Shown piece by piece: positions 35,350 through 47,617 of a DNA stretch of 64,000 nucleotides. This DNA comes from Clitoria ternatea. Its lineage: Eukaryota > Streptophyta > Magnoliopsida > Fabales > Fabaceae. The stretch covers positions 107,462,501 to 107,526,500 of the forward strand of contig CM075669.1 of the NCBI GenBank assembly GCA_037962975.1, given 5' to 3'. The first letter of the stretch is position 1; every line of letters starts with the position of its first letter. A model generated the notes under the pieces. The model worked only from the letters and a program-made list of their open reading frames with translations, did not search any database and was not told the DNA's origin. The position numbers and the translations under genes were made by a program.

Positions 35350-38300
35350 TGTAACACCCTAAATTTTAAAGAAAATAAATTTATTGAATAGAGATAATTA
35401 ATTAATTATGGTCCAATAAATGTGGAAGAATTAACTTGACATTAGAGGTGAATTATAAGTAAGTTAAGACTTACCGGAATCGGATAATTTAACAGATGAT
35501 ATGGGACCCACTTGGTCAAATTAAATATTTGATGGGTCTAGTGAGTTTAAAAGATTATTGTGATTAGGGTGGTATAATTGAAATAATTTTTAGTGTTAAG
35601 GAAAGGATTAATCGGACTCAATATATGTTATTAAACGGAGAAAATACAAGCCAAATGGAATTAAAAGAAATTGAAAAACTTCCTTTTCTTCTCCTCAATC
35701 AGCCGTGAGCATTTTTCCTCTTGATTAGCATTTATATTTGTTGGGTATTAGGAATTATTAACCATTGGGAAAAAATAGAGACGATGTACCCTTTTAACCC
35801 TTGGACATTGACCAGAATGGTCATCTTTTTCTCTTTCCCTTCTCCAAAACCGTGCACACTCCTTCTTCCCCCATCACTCTTCATTTCTTCTTCTCTCCAA
35901 AAACCCTAAGTAAAAAGGATGGTGTTTCTCTTCTCTTCTCCTATTCCGTCATTGAAAGAGCTTGGAGGAGCTTGAAGCTTGAAGTCTCTTCTTTCCTCCT
36001 CCTCATTTTCGTGTGGATTTTTCCTCTCTTGGAAAACTCTCTCATTCCTTCTCTTGAGGTAAGATCTTGCTATTTCTCAAGAGTGTGAACTATGGGTCTT
36101 TGAGTTTTTATGTTGGGTGAGTAAGTTAATGAATGTTGTTGGGTTTTAATGAAAACCCTAACCCTAGGATCTGGGGGAATGTGAGATATGAGTGGAGAAG
36201 CATTTATTGTGTTAAATAACTATTTTTGGTGAGGTGAAATGTTGTTATTAATGGTGAATGGCCATTAATGAAGCTTAATGGTTGTTGGGAACCATTAATG
36301 TGGGAGCCCGGTAACGAGTTTGGCAATAAATGTGCATAATAATAAATGCAGACGCCTAAACTGTGGTGGTGGTGGCTGAACGAATGAAATAAACGGGACT
36401 GAGAGTTAAGATGCTGGAAGACATCGAGTAAATAAATAAGGCCGATGTGGTTGAATAAAAAATTAATTGTGTGATATATTGTGATGTAGGAAATATCCCC
36501 AGTTATGATGCGGAACCATCTGACCGTAGTGATTACTACTTCTCTTAAGGTAGGAGGGGGTAACTATTCTAAATGCATGATTTCATCCATTGGTGATGTG
36601 AAAATATGTGAATATGATTGTGCTTGTTGATTGCTTATGTGGACGATGTGATGATTTCATGATTTGAGTGTATTTAGAATGATTGATGTTATGTGGCATG
36701 TGTTTAGAATGATGAATATGCTGTTAAACTGGTCTGAGCCAGAGTCAACAATCTGGTGTAGGACCAGCCACGAGAGTCAATAGATGACTGAGGATTTAGA
36801 CCGGTACTGTATGTATCCGGTATGATTTTCTAGTATCCTAACGAGAGGAGACCGATCTTGATGTTTGATGTTTTACTTGCTGAGTTTGTGTTGCATACAG
36901 AACGAATAAAGCGATATCCGTATTCTGGTACCAGTATCGAGATCGGATTAGACATTATATTGAATATGCTGATGAAATATGTCATGATGGTATGAGACCA
37001 TGTTTTGAATTGAAATCAGTGATTTGGAATATACCAATTATATATATATATATATATGAATTGATAATTATGATTGCCACTAACTACCGATGTGTGTGAG
37101 TCCAACGAGAATTGGTAAAGATTGAAAGTACAGAAATCCACTAAATGGTGGTTATAAATGGACGATTGATTGAGTGGCTTTTAGGATGCACAGTGTGAGA
37201 ATGCATTGATTGGCATTGCATCCATGGCATATCATTCGCTGCTTATACAGAATGTTAGGGGTTCCAATAGGCAGGCCTAGTGGGAGGACAGCCCAGTGCA
37301 CGGGTATACTGTTATTGCTCTATAGTGATTTGGGGAATCACGAAGCTGTCCTTAGTTTGGTGACGAGGCACCCTATGTGGCAGGCCCTGTGGGAGGGTGG
37401 CTCTGTGATGAGTAGTTGACCTCGGTGTCCGATGGGGCACGGCTTCCTTGATGTGTGTTCGGGGGAGGCCCGTAGCACTTTGGCAAGTACGGCCATGATA
37501 TTAATCCGCAGTCACGGGGTGACTAGTGCTACAGATGGGCAAGAGCGGTTTGGTACCTGTAAAATATGTTGTTGAGCATGCATGAAATTGGATATAAGTG
37601 TACATATTTTACTACTGGAGTAGGGGCATAGTAGCACACCTATGCTTGTCCCATATTTGATACCTTGTTGTATTCCCACAGTCGGATCCGCACTTGAAAA
37701 TAATTCTATTGTGCATATGCATTAGCTTTAAGAGCATTTGCATATAGCCTGAAATACGCCTAGTTGATAGCCCGAGGTGGCGATGAATGGTTGTTAAATA
37801 GAGGGAAAGTAAGCCGAGGTACTAACATTGAAAGTGTGATGATTATTGAGAATGTTAAGGATATATTATATATATATGATATTGCCTTATGAATATATTT
37901 ATTTGGAAATGTAATATGCTGAGACGGAAAGATGTATCATATGTGAAACTTGTGATGTTATCTTGAAAAATGAATGTAATGCACACATGTATAAATCTCA
38001 TCATAATGTTTGACTTTGATTCATTTGGATTATGTTACTCACCTCCCTGTTGCCATTTTTAAGTTTGATATGGGTATGAAGTAAAACCCTACTCTTTTTG
38101 AAGGCCGAGTATTGGAGAAGGTAAATATGAAAGGAGTGTGGGTGAGCCTTGGCCGGCATATATGTATTCGTTTTGTATAGCATACGGTGTGTGTATGTTC
38201 ATTTTGAAATTAATTTGATAATGGTTAATTTTGGGTGGTCATGTAGGAAAATTAGACCGGATGTGTTTGGCTAATTTTCATTAATGACCTTGATAATGTA

Positions 38301-38610
38301 TGAATGATATTATTATTATGAAAATATATTTCTATTGTTTAACAAATCGTTGTGGCATCTATCATTTTCTTTTTGGCATATACTTTAACAACTACTAAAT
38401 TAATTTCATCTTCTGCTTTTCCCTTGTGACAGCCTCAAGTCTGGTCGTCCGAGGTGCACCCTGATACCTTTCTCATATCTTCATATATGAGATCGATTAT
38501 TAAATGATTCGGGGTAATTACTCGGCATTATATATATAGAATTTCTTCTTCTTTTAATTATTTTCAAACCGTGAAAAATTTACCCCTATTTTTGAAATCG
38601 GGGTGTTACA
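35350..38610 (+). repeat. 3' LTR of element A (copy 1)
   Basis: TGTAACACCCT to GGGGTGTTACA, 3261 bp, followed by the target duplication ATCCT. It carries the same ordered blocks as the 5' LTR: leader and donor near 36059, GGTTTGGTACC near 37548, the 'ctactggagtag' version of the palindrome near 37610. Confidence 0.93.
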
Positions 38611-38766
38611 ATCCTAACCTTAGGGAGTCTCAATTCATCTCTGCCTCATAAAAAAATCCAAAATTCTGCTACTTATAATGTTCAAGATACAAGATTCTGC
38701 CATATACAACATCCTAGATACAGGTTTAGGGCCTTAGAGACTAGCCCTAAAAATTAGAGGTGTTAC
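38611..38766. repeat. Right part of A's target site (family C)
   Basis: Begins with the ATCCT duplication and ends AGAGGTGTTACA. Joined to 9541-10295 it would form the minus-strand start of an old LTR. Confidence 0.5.
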
Positions 38767-41107
38767 ATAATTTAAATTTAGTCAATTGAATAATCCAATT
38801 AAATAAGAAATAAAGTATACACAATAATTTAGCATAAATAATTATAATACTAATAGAAAAATTTATTTTATAAATAATATGGTTATGAAAATAGAAATAC
38901 ACATAAACGTAAAATATTCTTTTTATTAATTCATCCTAATATATAGTAATTGGGAGTGAATTAATCCTTCTAAAAGTTGTATTACTTTAAGATTTGAATC
39001 CTTAACAATGTAAGTAAATTTCATTTAAATCTATCCTTATACAAACAAACTATTATTTTGAGAAAATTTAATTGGTATATACATATATATTATAGAAACA
39101 TATAAACCACAATTTTATCAAATGATATCAAATTATAAGAAATTTTTAATTTAATTATAGATATACAATTGAAATTTAATCAATTTAATAATCCAATCAA
39201 ATAAAAATTAAAGTATTAGCATAAATTACTATATAATATGCACAAAATATTTTTTTTCATAAATAATATACTTATGATGATAGAAATATTCAGAAGAACA
39301 AATTGTTATTTTTATTAAACTTCATTCATGTGAATTTGAATCTTGGAAAATAAATATTTATAATTTTATAGGTAATGATATCGTGTAATACAATTAAATA
39401 TTTTCTATTATAATATTTTTTATAATTTTTATATTTTAATATAATAAAATGCTACATATATGTTAATAATTAAAAATTATTACAATAAATAAGTTTAGTA
39501 TATTATTCTATATTTCAATAATGGTATTTAACTAATCAATAAATAAATTTTTTATTAATCAAATAATTATAGTAAAATATTTTAAATTATTTTCACCATA
39601 CATTTTTAATGATAAATAATAAGTAAACAAATACAATATAAAACTCACCTTAATATTTAATTCATTATATCAAAATACATAATTATTTAATATAATAAAA
39701 TAATATTTAAAAAAGAAAAAGTAACATATATTAACAAATATAGCAAATAATCCAATTAACTAAAAAAAAATGTAATTGGAGTATGGTATAGAGATGCTTG
39801 ATGTTGTCTCATTGGGAGGTTCTTCCAACTTGAAGAGTATGGGTTTCTAGTATTGTGTCGCATTGTTGCTTTAACTCTTGTAACTCTTGGTGTAATTGTT
39901 TGATGAGTTTATTTCGTGGGTCGAAGGGAGTAGAGGCATTTATATCCAAATGTTGGTTGGCTTGGACCTCATATGTTGGTTGGTGAGTCATTGTAGTAGA
40001 TTCAAGATATGAAGCAGAGTTGACTAATCAATACTTTGATCATATTGTTTCTCTTTGTTTAGGACGTCTTTTATGTAACCATATGGAGTTGGGACTAGTC
40101 AACTTTGTTCCATAGTGTCCTAATAGGCATGTCAAATGATCTTGTTGGTAAAAGGGGTATTAGATAAGTGTATAAAAGTTCATATCTCCTCTCTTTTAAC
40201 AATCTAGTGCATGGGGATCCAATATGTACTTCTCCACCTCTCTCATGAGGAACAAGGGGTCTTTATGTTAGATGTCTCCTAATTTGGTGACCACTCTATG
40301 AGGGTGAAATTCAATATCACAAATAAAGATATTTGATACTTAAGTCAGTAAGTATATCAAAGCTTAAGCATTAAAAAACATACCTAAGATGTATTGTATG
40401 AACAATATTTATGGGATTCATAGGGTAAATCGTGTAATGATGACTATGCTAGTACCTTTTTCGCATTTTATTAAAAATGTGTTGTTAGCGTAGTAATTCC
40501 TAACATATCTACAAGTATCATTTGATATGACCTCTACATTGGCTTGGCTTTTAGCTACCAATTAGGTGCCTTACTCAATGTAAGTCTTCTTGGATATTCA
40601 TAAGGGATACCAAATGTAACAAGTAACATATAGGTATGTGCCTAAGGATAATGACATTGCTATCAGGCTTAGAAGTTATATAAGGACTCATTTAGAGTAT
40701 CTTATGGAGATTCACCAATAAGAAAGAAAGTTACTCAACTTAAACAAAGAAAAAAGGGTGATGTATAAGATATGAGATCAACATGCACTCGAATACCTAA
40801 CTGAATTAAAAATTTAATATGTTATTTTTATATGAGAGTTTATACTACAAATTTGATCATAAAATGCTAAATCATGATTCCAATACTTTATCTTTCACAT
40901 TTGATTCAAATTAGACCATTAACTTATTTTAGTTAATTAGGTCCTCTATGTCCATTTTTAACTAACTTCGTTAACAAAGATTTTATGTTATTGGCCCCGC
41001 TAATGTGTTATTAGCTTTGCTGACATGACTACTTAATATGTTAGATGTTGCTAACATGACTACTCTACGTGCCAGATGTTCCTTTCATTGGCCCTGCCAA
41101 CGTGTCG
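38767..41107. other. AT-rich spacer, no gene recognised
   Basis: 38767-39770 is very AT-rich. A 60-codon minus frame at 39809-39991 (MTHQPTYEVQANQHLD...) is conserved in the second copy only because of the duplication, and I recognise no family. 40850-41107 has the wording of a dispersed plant repeat ('TTAGTTAATTAGGTCC', then a doubled 'GCTGACATGACTACT...' phrase). No RNA gene was seen. Confidence 0.5.
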
Positions 41108-42540
41108 TGTAACATCCTAATCTTTAGGTAGTTAATAGATATTATAATAATTATTTTTTTAGAACTAAAATATTTAACAGTAATTTATTTAAGTAATTAA
41201 GAGATAATTAATATAGAGATATAACTAATTCTACTATAGTAGTGGCGCCCCTAATTACCAATTAATTTTTTTTATGAATAATTTTTTCACGATATTTAGA
41301 TACCACCACAATGCAACTCAGCAAGCTATATAAATGATAATAGTATAGATCAATAAACAAAACACCTTTCTCATATATGACGATATGAGAAGGCATACAC
41401 TACATAAAAGCATATACATAGCATATATTAGAGTTATACAAACACACCGCAGAAATGAATAGTTAATGCTTGTACAATGACTTAAAAACCACATGTTTAC
41501 CAAGTTGCCGCGCAAGGTATTCCTACCACTATTTTACCTTCTAAACCATAAAAACATCACTCTCAAAAGAAGTCCATCTGCCTACCATGGAACCTGCATC
41601 ACAAGCCTAAAATGGTCCACATGGGAGAGTGAGTCATACCTTCAAAATGATGGATACATTACAACTATGATAACATATACATGTGTTTATATATATTCCA
41701 TATACTTACCCAAAGGGATTCGATTCGAGAATTACACAATACGACAACATATTCATTATGTCACAAGCACAAGTATATATACATATATATTATATATATA
41801 AAAATCATATTAATAACATGCTCATAAGTGTTAACTCAGAAAAAGTGAACATATATTAATTAATAATCATAAATGTTAGATTATTTCTCTCACTTTCTTA
41901 TCAATACTCATTTATCACACATGAGCATCTCTTTCTTATTGGCACTCATTCACCCCAAATGAGCATATTTTTCTCATTGATACTCATTCACCATACATGG
42001 ACATCTCTTTCTCATTGACACTCATTCGCCACACATGGGCATCTCTTTCTCATTGGCATATCACTAAATAAACAATTCTAGTTCGGATCCAATTGTGGGA
42101 ATATAACAAAGTGTGGTAATTATATGTAAGTTTGCTATTATGTATATACTGCAGTATCATCAATAATAATGTGTACACATATCAATATACCAATGCACGT
42201 CTCTTTTTACTGGTACTGAAGTGCCTCATCTATATGAAACGTTAATTGTCAATGTGTTGCGAACCTCCCTTAAACACACATCAAGGAAGATGTGATCCAT
42301 AAAGGGATCACCAAGGGTACGCTTACTCATCGAGCCGCCCTACCACTAGGCCTCCTCATAGAATTCCCCTCCGATCACTATTATAAGAAGCTTCATGATT
42401 CTACCATTGAATTACTAGGGTCAATAATAAGAATTCACGTGCACAGGGCTGCCCTCCCATTGGGCCTCGCGAAACCCTAACATTCTAGACTGAGAAGCAA
42501 TTGTGATATGCCTTTCAATATCAATGTCTTAGTATTCAAC
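41108..42540 (-). mobile_element. S3: minus-strand long-LTR relative, right end unclear (copy 1)
   Basis: Starts TGTAACATCC on the plus strand, the complement of an LTR 3' end. Blocks typical of S1, S2 and A then follow in inverted order: a TCTCATATATGACGATATGA word, ATGGGAGAGTGAGTCAT, ATACTGCAGTAT (42146-42157), TTTTTACTGGTACTGAAG, and GCCCTCCCATTGGGCC. Four copies of a CTCATTCACCACACATG-like phrase (about 41940-42050) form a local repeat. The outer end and target duplication were not found, so it may be truncated. Confidence 0.6.
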
Positions 42541-43400
42541 AACCACTAACTCTCATGATCTTATCCATACTTAACACCAAATAAATGTAGAAATACATTA
42601 ATTAATTTAGTCAACCTAAATTCTTAATCTTAATTACATAATAAAATTTATATTTGGTCTTTTAAAAAAATTCTAATATTATTTTAGGCTTATATTTTAT
42701 CTTTACGTTAGATTTTGGGAATTCCTTTCCTAGAATTGTCTCTTTCTAGTGTTTTAGAGGAAAAAGCCCAAGCCTAGGGCAAGCTGACAAGTCAATAAAT
42801 ATTATCTTAGTCTTATGAGGCATCATAAATTATTTTTTGTATCTTTTACGTTTAGGAGTTTAACGCATTTATTATAGAAAATCCCTGATTTTAAGTTCAG
42901 TACTCAAACTCGCACATACTTCTATATTTTCAGCTTAACTTAAGCTACAGATGTCATTTTTAGGTGAATCCAGTTTAAAAATTTCCATGATACATTTTTT
43001 TACCACCTTCATGAAGATATCGAAAACTTGATCGGAGTCAAAAAAATCCCAGTTTCCATTTTTAGCCATTATTTTGTGCTAATGCGATAACCATGTGCAT
43101 GCTTCCCTAGTTTAAACATAAATTATGCTACAGGTGTCTAACTTAAGCGATCTTGGTCTTAAAAATTTTGTAATAAAATTTACTATAACTTTTATGAAGA
43201 CATCAAAAGCCAGTTCTAAGCCAAACAATCCTAGATTTTGAAATGAGACCACTGACCCGTAGCCATGAACATAACCAGAACAATATTTGTATTTTTGATA
43301 GAACTTTCACTCTAGTTATTAGATTTAGGAATTCTATAGCTCATTAGAAAGAGAAAAGAAAAAGGAACAATTTTTGTATTCATGATTTTTCCAAAAACAC
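42541..43400. repeat. Family C-like sequence (copy 1), no gene
   Basis: Two diverged direct copies of a roughly 200-bp block (about 42910-43030 and 43090-43210) share '...TTAAGCTACAGATGTC / TATGCTACAGGTGTC...' and 'CTTCATGAAGATATCGAAA / TTTATGAAGACATCAAAA'. The second also matches 985-1130. Confidence 0.5.
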
Positions 43401-43704
43401 AGTGGAATAACCCCATGAAGATCAATCAAGAAACCCACAAAAATCACAATTTAACATGCATGTAGAAAGAAGTGAAGATGAACATGCATGCAAGAAAAAC
43501 GGACATGCATGCAATGGGGAAGAAGGGCTTTATCTTACACACATTGATTCTACACCGATCAACAACCGAGAACCTTCGTTTCAGCTTCGCAGTAATGGCC
43601 ATTGTGCATGGAAATGGTTTAAAGAGCGAGAAAGCCATGTGATAATGATTATGAGTGGAAGAGGAAGAATGACGTGGTGTGGATAGTGAGAGAGATAGGG
43701 GGAG
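43401..43704. other. CATGCATG-rich spacer up to the duplication junction
   Basis: A 76-codon plus frame (43456-43686) has no recognised domain. GGACATGCATGCA-type words repeat. The stretch ends at AGATAGGGGGAG, where the duplication junction falls; in copy 2 the flank continues to 62038 and beyond. Confidence 0.5.
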
Positions 43705-46700
43705 GATCAGAGTAGATGTTGATCAAAGTATGGTTGCAGTCAAGGTTTATGAAGAAGAGGTAAGCTTCAGTGCTCATGAACATCTTAGGACAAATGATGA
43801 GGAAAAAGTTTACCCTTCAACCGAATCAGGTATATCTCTTCCCAATCAATTAAATTGTTTTAAATTAACCGATGTCTTGAATGATGAAAGACAGGTAATC
43901 AAGCATCGGAGAAGAAGAAGGAGGAAGAAAAAGACAGGTGATTCCTCAACGAATATTGGGAGACCACCTGATTAATCAGAGGTAATGTCTGGCTGGAGAC
44001 ATTAAATCTAGCGCTCAATGGGAGGCAACCAATTTTGTTATTTGTTTATTTTAAATTATTCAAAAAAATAAAATAAAAAAAATAAAAATAAAAAATAAAA
44101 AAATAAAAATAAAATTTATCTTTTTAAATCAATCAAATTTTTGTTAGTAAGTTAATTTATACACTTAAAGTTTTTACACAATGATACTTAATTTTGTAAA
44201 ATCAATTATTGATTCTTTTATAACTTAGGGATTTTGATAAATTTAATTACAATAAGTTTATTAACTATCAAGCAAATTTCAAAAACCCGATGAGTTGAGA
44301 GATCTTATTAAACACTTGAGGGTTTAATCGACATAACTTCATTCGAATTGATTTTGCTTTAATCTTTGATTTGTGTTGTTGTACAGAAAATTCAGGAAAA
44401 TGATCAAGGCACGTTTATTGGTGAAAAGAAACCTTGGGCCAAACAGCTTACCTTGGTAAAAATTATTTTATCCTTTGAAAGCCAATTTGAGCCTAAAATA
44501 AATTCTTTGGTACCTTTAAAACCTAAATTTGTTATAACCGTTACCTATACTTGATTAATTAAAAGAGTAGTTGAAATAAATGAAAAATATCTTTAGTGTT
44601 CTTACAAAAATAGGGAATGAAAATAAGCAACTTGATTCTTTTCAAAAGAAAATAAAGTATGAAAAAGAAAAGTTAAAAATAGTGAAAAGAATCAAGTTGG
44701 GGGTATTTATTTTTCATCAATAAAAGAAAATAAGAAGTTTGGGTCAAGAGAAAGCCTAAAAGTTATAAAATGCTCTTTTATGATTTCAGGTTTTTGAATT
44801 CCAAGAAAAACCATTGATTCTTGTAAGCCAAGCCTCATTACAACCTATGAAAAGACCTTGTGATTTCTGAATTAACTCTATATAACCAACCATTGATTAG
44901 ATGAAAATCAAAATTAAATTTATTTGATTTTATGATTGATTGAGTGAAACAGGTTACCAATTGCATTGAGATAAACACTTGGAGAGGTAAGCCTGAAATT
45001 ATGCTTGGTAGTTAATACAATATTGTAAAGAATTTTATCATTAAACCTTTGTTATATTAGATGTCTATAATTGATTATTTCAAAATGGTAAATTGTGTAA
45101 TTACTTTTTGTGGTAAATTCTTGGACTAACTCAAAAATTTGATTTCAAATTTTTATTTTTTATTTTTCTCTCTTGCTCGAGGACGAGCAATGTCTCAAGT
45201 TGGGGGTATTTGTTAGTCCTCAAATTTACAATAAATCCTTTAATAAAATTTCACAAAAATAATAAAAATTTGGTTAATTTGTTAGAAAATTAGGCTTTAA
45301 ATTTAATAAATGGATGTTGTTGGAAATAATCTGCCCTTGATCAATTTTCTCTAGTTTTGCAGTGAAAAAGTTAAGAAATCAAGAGAAAATTACACTGGAG
45401 GAGCTGACGCGTAGCCTCATCCCACGCGCAGCATCAACAACTATTTTTGATCCTGACGCTACGCATTACATCCATGTGTAGCGTCAGTGCTGCGTGGTCT
45501 CCACCTCCACTTTGGCCAACCACTCCACTTAGACCCAATAATGGGCACTCCACTCAGCACCAAGGGCCACCCCACTCAGCATGAAAGGCCAAAACTCGGT
45601 GGAAACATGTTCATGTGGCCAGGCATGATCAAATTTAATAATTTGAAGTGACCATTATCAAATGTTTAATGGAGGCTGAGTCAGGGGTGTGACGCGTAGC
45701 GTCACACTGACGCGTAGCGTCAGCACCCTTGCTCAGCCCTATAAATAGGGCCATCCAACACCATTCCAGGGCATCAATCAAAATCCCATTCTCATTCACT
45801 TCTCTTCATGCTCGACTTAGAGTACTTCTTTTGTGAGTTGTAGTTCTAGAATAGTTTTCTAGATACATGAGTGTGTTTTGGTGTATTGTGATCGTTGTAT
45901 CGTGAAGTTCTCATCGTCTTCGTAATGTCAAACTCTGTAAGTGTTGTTTTTACTCTCACCATGTGTAACTAATTTGTTTATGTTGGAATGGGTGAACTAA
46001 TCTATTGAGTATAATGTTGTGAATTCGACCTCTGCATGTTTATGATTCAAGTCCATGTTCGTATTTCAATCTTTTATTAATATGAACGTCAAACGGGAGA
46101 ATGATTTTCATGTGTATTGAAACTTGTTTTATTAGTATGAATGTCAAACGGGAGAATGATTATTTATGCCGTATTGAAACTTGTTTTGACGAAAGTAAAA
46201 GTTGGAATACCCTTGGTATCTCAATTCTATAGGGGTTGTTAACCATTGTTGCCATAAGGCCAGGTTTTAATGCAAGTTTTTACTGAGAAAGCTCACGAGG
46301 GATCGGACTTTACGGTGAATTCTTAGAATTTATATCATGAGGGATCGGTTATAATGATTTTAAGCTGCAATGACATGAAACTTGATGATTAAATATGCAT
46401 GTCTTGAGTTCCTCATTGTTATTCTAGATTAGGGATCCAATTTCCAACATAATTTGTTTATCTGTGTTTATCTCAAGTATCTTACCTATTCTAGATTGTA
46501 ACTCAACTTTTTAGATAGATTTTTATTTTCTTTTTATCTCATGAACAACTCAACCATGCTATCTTGTGAATATTGTATAAATTGTATATAAATCATTCTT
46601 TTGTCTATAATTTTCTTCACATTTACCATAGTAAATAGAAAATTACTGTTGTTATTGGACTTTCAATCCCAGTGGAACGATATCTAAATTTTGAAAACTA

Positions 46701-46776
46701 CAAACGATTGGTGCGCTTGCCAATTAACAACCCGGTGGTGGAAACGAACGGATCTGACGCTATCGCCGGGTTAACA
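43705..46776 (+). mobile_element. Duplicated 3' part of B1 (copy 2)
   Basis: Starts inside the protease region with no 5' half, and includes the end of the protease frame (to 43978), the hairpin region, the polypurine tract and a full 3' LTR at 45211-46776. Confidence 0.92.
45211..46776 (+). repeat. B1 3' LTR, second copy
   Basis: 1566 bp, TGTTAGTCC to GGTTAACA, followed by GGCAA; the TATA box lies near 45747. Confidence 0.92.
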
Positions 46777-47553
46777 GGCAACTTTAAGGGTAATAGGCAA
46801 TTTGTGCGTGGGTCCTCTTCTTTCAAAGGAGGACGAGGTGGTGGAAGGCATAGTATAAGTAGTGGCTGAGGTAACGGCCAAGGACTTTGTTGTTTCTGAT
46901 GTGGCGGAAACCATTTGGCTCGTGACTGTGGTAACGAAGAGATGGTGATGTGCTACAGATGTAATCAACTAGGACACATTCGTCCCGATTGTCCTTTAAA
47001 TGCCACAGACGTGGTGGCGCGTAATGATGTAAACCGGGGCGGCTATGGTGCTTTTAGAGGCCGTGGTCGTGGAGTCAGAAATGGCGGCCGAAATGGTGGT
47101 CGAAATAGAAATGACAACGAAAATGGTGGCAATGGTCATGGAAATGGGAACGGCCGAGGTAATGGCAATGGTGGCCGGAATGGTCATAATCATGGTGCTA
47201 ACCAACTAACTCCTGGAAGAGTATTCACTGTGACCAGTGAAGAAGTAGCTCAAGCCGATAACCTAGTTGAAAGTAAGTGTGAAATAGTCAAAGATTCTGT
47301 GCATGTTATTTATGATTCGGGTGTGACCCATTCTTTTATATCTGAAGATTATGTATAGCGGTTGAGATTGCTGGTATGCTTAATGAAAAATGCCCTTGTG
47401 GTTACTACCCCAACCGGTGCTTGTATCAGATTGGTTAACCAATGTGATAACGTCGATATGCTCCTAGAAGGAAGGATTTGTTACTTCTTTCATTTTCCTA
47501 CCTATGAAGGGCTTGGAGATCATTCTTGGTATGGATTAGCTCTCCGCCAATAA
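46777..47553 (+). pseudogene. Gag nucleocapsid and protease of A, second copy
   Basis: Same content and same stops as 30213-30989: the spoiled first knuckle, the intact CYRCNQLGHIRPDC, and IYDSGVTHSFIS. A few residues differ, for example LVESKCEIVKD against LVKSKCEIVRD. Confidence 0.88.
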
Positions 47554-47617
47554 AGTCTTGGTTGACTATCAATAACGGACTTTCATTTTCCCTTCTTCAG
47601 ATGTAGGGAACTTCGAT

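Larger units (their letters stand above)
10296..38610 (+). mobile_element. Element A: Tekay/Del-like Ty3/Gypsy retrotransposon with nested insertions
   Basis: A complete element by its ends: two 3261-bp LTRs (10296-13556 and 35350-38610) bounded by the 5-bp target duplication ATCCT (10291-10295 and 38611-38615). Behind the 5' LTR is a primer site like the initiator-Met tRNA. Domains in order are Gag with zinc knuckles, protease, reverse transcriptase, RNase H, integrase and a chromodomain-like tail, the Ty3/Gypsy order. Very long LTRs and the integrase C-terminus suggest the Tekay/Del chromovirus group. Its coding part carries many stops and frameshifts. Element B1 interrupts gag at 14554/30213. 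Confidence 0.9.
27143..43704. repeat. Tandem duplication, copy 1 (16.56 kb)
   Basis: Matches 43705-62037 base for base apart from sparse changes, small indels in the A-rich tract near 27500, and one 1768-bp difference (unit D plus its target duplication). It runs from inside the B1 protease region, through B1's 3' LTR and the 3' part of element A, into the spacer beyond A. Confidence 0.95.

Noticed and set aside
39809..39991. 60-codon minus-strand frame conserved at 56372-56554
   Set aside because: The conservation comes only from the recent tandem duplication, and no family is recognised.
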